Assembly: GCA_963559135.1 (NCBI GenBank) | Contig: CAUWJP010000007.1 | Coordinates: 31,871-95,870, forward strand | Origin: Sellimonas sp963559135 | GTDB lineage: Bacteria > Bacillota > Clostridia > Lachnospirales > Lachnospiraceae | Direction: 5' to 3' | DNA: 64,000 nucleotides | Part shown: positions 62,220-64,000 of the stretch, in pieces | Layout: each line of letters starts with the position of its first letter | How positions within the stretch are numbered: position 1 is the stretch's first letter | The notes under the pieces: generated by a model | What the model saw: only the letters and a program-made list of their open reading frames with translations | Told to the model about the DNA's origin: nothing | Database searches by the model: none | Translations under genes and position numbers: made by a program

Positions 62220-62709
62220 AAGAGCGTGCGGGAAAATTCTGCCGGATCCAAAGGCGGTAGAAGAGGTGATGAAGATACGGTGTACAACAAGGAAAACAAT
62301 ATGGAAAAAAGCAGTAGTCCTTGCGGCAGCATGCATCGGGATTTTCGCCTGCTCAATTGTAGGAGTTGCAGCAGCAAGGCATTTTCATGTGGAATTTTTC
62401 GTGGACGGACAAATGATCCAGATCAAGGGTACCATGGAAGAGAAAAATAGAAAGTATGTAATCCATATGGAAGAAGGATCAAAGACCGAGCGGGAAATGA
62501 CTATGGCGGAAAGACTGGGGATTTCCGTGGTACGGCATGAAGATCTGGGAACCACCGGACTTGTTCTGGGAGAAGAAGAACGGGACATTACCGCAGAATT
62601 AAAGACAGACGGAACCTACGAGACAAGCTGGGAGAAGGATGGAAAAACCTATCACATTCAGGTGACAGATGCCGATCCTGAACCGACAGTTACTGTCACA
62701 GAAGAATAA
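62179..62709 (+). CDS. Single-pass membrane protein, probable anti-sigma partner
   Basis: A 176-residue protein of unrecognised family. Residues about 1-42 are cytoplasmic and charged, 43-66 form one hydrophobic segment (KAVVLAAACIGIFACSIVGV), and the remainder is an acidic extracytoplasmic domain with KYVIHMEEGSKTE and a threonine-rich end (TVTVTEE). It shares 41 bases with the sigma factor gene, so co-expression is forced. Position and topology suggest an anti-sigma factor or sensor. There is no ZAS zinc motif, so the function is an inference. Confidence 0.7.
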   Translation: MNQKDEFMELERYKRACGKILPDPKAVEEVMKIRCTTRKTIWKKAVVLAAACIGIFACSIVGVAAARHFHVEFFVDGQMIQIKGTMEEKNRKYVIHMEEGSKTEREMTMAERLGISVVRHEDLGTTGLVLGEEERDITAELKTDGTYETSWEKDGKTYHIQVTDADPEPTVTVTEE

Positions 62710-62721
62710 AGAATATATCGA

Positions 62722-62775
62722 AGCCACCGGGAAGCCGCCCATTTTCAGGGATAGCTTTCCGGTGGCTATTTTGAT
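62722..62775. terminator. Terminator after the sigma operon, shared with the convergent AraC gene
   Basis: AGCCACCGGGAAGC (62722-62735) pairs with GCTTTCCGGTGGCT (62754-62767), one G-U pair, with ATTTTGATT after it. The right arm overlaps the stop codon of the minus-strand regulator. Confidence 0.8.
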
Positions 62776-63659
62776 TGCAGCGCTTCCTTTGGTGTCATGT
62801 GATATTTCTTTTTAAAGACGCGATAAAAATAAGAAAGATTGCGAAACCCACTGGAAAAGGCAGCATCGATAACAGAAACCCTGCCACTTTGCAGCATCTG
62901 CAAAGCTTTTTCCAGACGGAGCGCATTGATATACTCCGTACAAGTCATTCCCACATGCGTTTTGAAAAACCGCATAAAATGCGACTCGCTGAAACAGCAG
63001 ATTTTCGCAAGATCCGAAACCGGAATCGTTGATTCCAGATGCAAGTCAATATAATCCAACACCTGCTTTAGCTTCTCACTTTGCTCTTTAGAAGACACCC
63101 TTGCTGTCTCATGAAGCCGATACGGCCAGATCAGATAAAACAGTTCCAGAAACAACGCTTTCATCTGGAGCTCATAACCTTCTCCCTGAGATTCATACAC
63201 CCGGCTCATACGATCCATCAGATTCCGAAGTTCTGGATTCGCCGGATGCTCAGGAGAAAACACATACGGAAAATGTATCTCATGGTTTGCAAACGGACGC
63301 AGATATTTCAGACTACAAAGATCAGAACCTGCGGCACCCGGAAAATTCATATGAAACACAAACGACTTCGAAACCATACGGTTTCTCGGGAATGACCCGG
63401 CTGAATGCAGTACCCTCGGAGGTAGCAAAATCACATCACCCTCCTGCACCGGATAATCATACAAATCAATATGATACACACATGAACCAGAACAGATCCA
63501 TGTGAATTCGGCCTCCTCATGCCAGTGAGCAGGTACCAGCGGAAATTCCTCCGACAACACGACATCATACTTCTCCAGCGGGAACAGACGATCCCCATGA
63601 CTCACTCCCTCCCGCTTCATCACAAACGAACGATCATACATATCCATAATTGGCTCCAT
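62766..63659 (-). CDS. AraC family transcriptional regulator
   Basis: A 297-residue regulator. The N-terminal cupin domain has LVPAHWHEEAEFTWICSGSC and EGDVILLPPRVLHSAGSFP. The C-terminal pair of helix-turn-helix motifs has IPVSDLAKICCFSESHFMRF and FKTHVGMTCTEYINALRLEK, then VIDAAFSSGFRNLSYFYRVF and MTPKEAL. The HWHEE pattern is common in regulators of sugar or glycan genes. Start ATG 63659 is preceded by GGAGGTG at a good distance; TTG 63674 in the same frame is less likely. Its target is not in the window. Confidence 0.92.
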   Translation of the reverse strand: MEPIMDMYDRSFVMKREGVSHGDRLFPLEKYDVVLSEEFPLVPAHWHEEAEFTWICSGSCVYHIDLYDYPVQEGDVILLPPRVLHSAGSFPRNRMVSKSFVFHMNFPGAAGSDLCSLKYLRPFANHEIHFPYVFSPEHPANPELRNLMDRMSRVYESQGEGYELQMKALFLELFYLIWPYRLHETARVSSKEQSEKLKQVLDYIDLHLESTIPVSDLAKICCFSESHFMRFFKTHVGMTCTEYINALRLEKALQMLQSGRVSVIDAAFSSGFRNLSYFYRVFKKKYHMTPKEALQSK

Positions 63660-64000
63660 CCCATACACCTCCAATACAACAAAGAATAAGATTAAACGAC
63701 TATTGAGTTTTCATACATAAAAAGCAGAATAGTACAAAATAGTGAAATAATAATACAAGAAAAAAACAAAAAATGCAAGTATAATACAGTTAACCTTTTC
63801 ATTGGGGACGTGTTCCGATGCATCGGAACCTGTCCCCGATGAAAAAAATCAGAATAGTGCGAGCTTTTACTATTGTATGTAAAAAAGCGACAGTTATTGA
63901 TGGCAATTTTGAGGTGCCAAAAGAACTGGAAAAGTCGAAGGAGGAGTTACTGTGAAAGAAAGTAGAGGACAGCCAACAAATGGCGTACTTTAATAAGCTG
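63660..64000. other. AT-rich intergenic region at the right end
   Basis: There is no confident gene. The first 140 bases are very AT-rich and would hold the AraC promoter. After the palindrome at 63800, a 38-codon frame (63839-63955) reads sensibly in part (TVIDGNFEVPKELEKSKEEL) but has no ribosome site and starts in the palindrome; it may be the tail of a decayed gene. At the very end ATG 63980 opens a frame (MAYFNKL) that runs out of the window after AGAGGA and could be the start of the next gene. Confidence 0.5.
63800..63841. repeat. REP-like palindrome, copy 3
   Basis: CATTGGGGACGTGTTCCGATG pairs, with two wobble positions and one mismatch, with a right arm holding CATCGGAACCTGTCCCCGATG. 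It shares the GGGGACGTGTTCCG core with copies 1 and 2; the right arm differs (CCTGTCCCC instead of CACGTCCCC), so this copy is less perfect. Confidence 0.8.

Noticed and set aside
63839..63955. 38-codon small protein at the right end
   Set aside because: It begins within a palindrome, has no ribosome binding site and no recognised family; it may be a gene fragment.

Overview
The window is a chromosomal segment from an anaerobic gut-type Firmicute, most likely a Lachnospiraceae member (Mediterraneibacter, Dorea or Blautia-like; species not determinable by eye). The evidence is an oxygen-independent cobalamin pathway, the glycyl-radical nucleotide reductase NrdD with its activase NrdG, strong AGGAGG-type ribosome binding sites, moderate GC content, and sugar ABC importers with lipoprotein binding proteins but no dedicated ATPase. 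No rRNA, tRNA, CRISPR array or complete insertion sequence was found.

Layout. (1) 1-15,199: a single-direction, tightly overlapped cobalamin operon, cut at its left end inside cbiD: cbiD-cbiL-cbiF-cbiH-cbiET-cbiA-cobT-cobS-cobC-cbiB-cobD-cbiP-cbiC-hemC-cobA/hemD, closed by a clear terminator. It covers most corrin ring methylation, amidation and nucleotide-loop assembly, and the tetrapyrrole steps that feed it. cbiG, cbiJ, the cobalt chelatase, cobalt uptake and cobU are not in the window. (2) 15,676-26,943: sugar cassette 1, with a binding protein, two permeases, a GH2 beta-galactosidase, a GH65 phosphorylase, beta-phosphoglucomutase, an M42 aminopeptidase and a LacI regulator. (3) 26,953-39,605: mixed housekeeping and transport genes: an EamA exporter, a Na/phosphate symporter, a CtpE-like P-type ATPase, nrdG-nrdD, a GntR regulator divergent from proC with GTATAC operators between them, a TetR regulator followed by a broken EamA gene and a decayed GlcG/HbpS-like gene, and bioY behind a BirA operator. 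(4) 39,720-40,140: two REP-like palindromes. (5) 40,286-48,431: sugar cassette 2, with an AraC regulator, a short GH36 enzyme, a binding protein and two permeases paralogous to cassette 1, and a full-length GH36 alpha-galactosidase. (6) 48,548-51,265: coenzyme A genes coaBC, a probable pantothenate S-component and coaX. (7) 51,349-64,000: two convergent MATE transporters, a TetM/EF-G-like GTPase fused to a Rae1/YacP-type NYN nuclease domain, a possible small RNA, an Rpn-family nuclease, msrA, a small cysteine-rich protein, HelD, an ECF sigma factor with a membrane partner, an AraC regulator and a third palindrome.

Working together: cassette 1 probably imports an oligosaccharide whose beta-galactoside and alpha-glucoside bonds are broken in the cytoplasm, giving beta-glucose 1-phosphate that PgmB converts to glucose 6-phosphate. 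Cassette 2 does the same for alpha-galactosides. Both would borrow a shared MsmK-type ATPase from elsewhere. The points most worth a second look are the GTPase-nuclease fusion at 54,468, the promoter/terminator-bounded possible RNA at 57,291-57,403, the structured leader of the minus-strand MATE gene, the GTATAC operator array, and the decaying genes at 37.8-39.0 kb.
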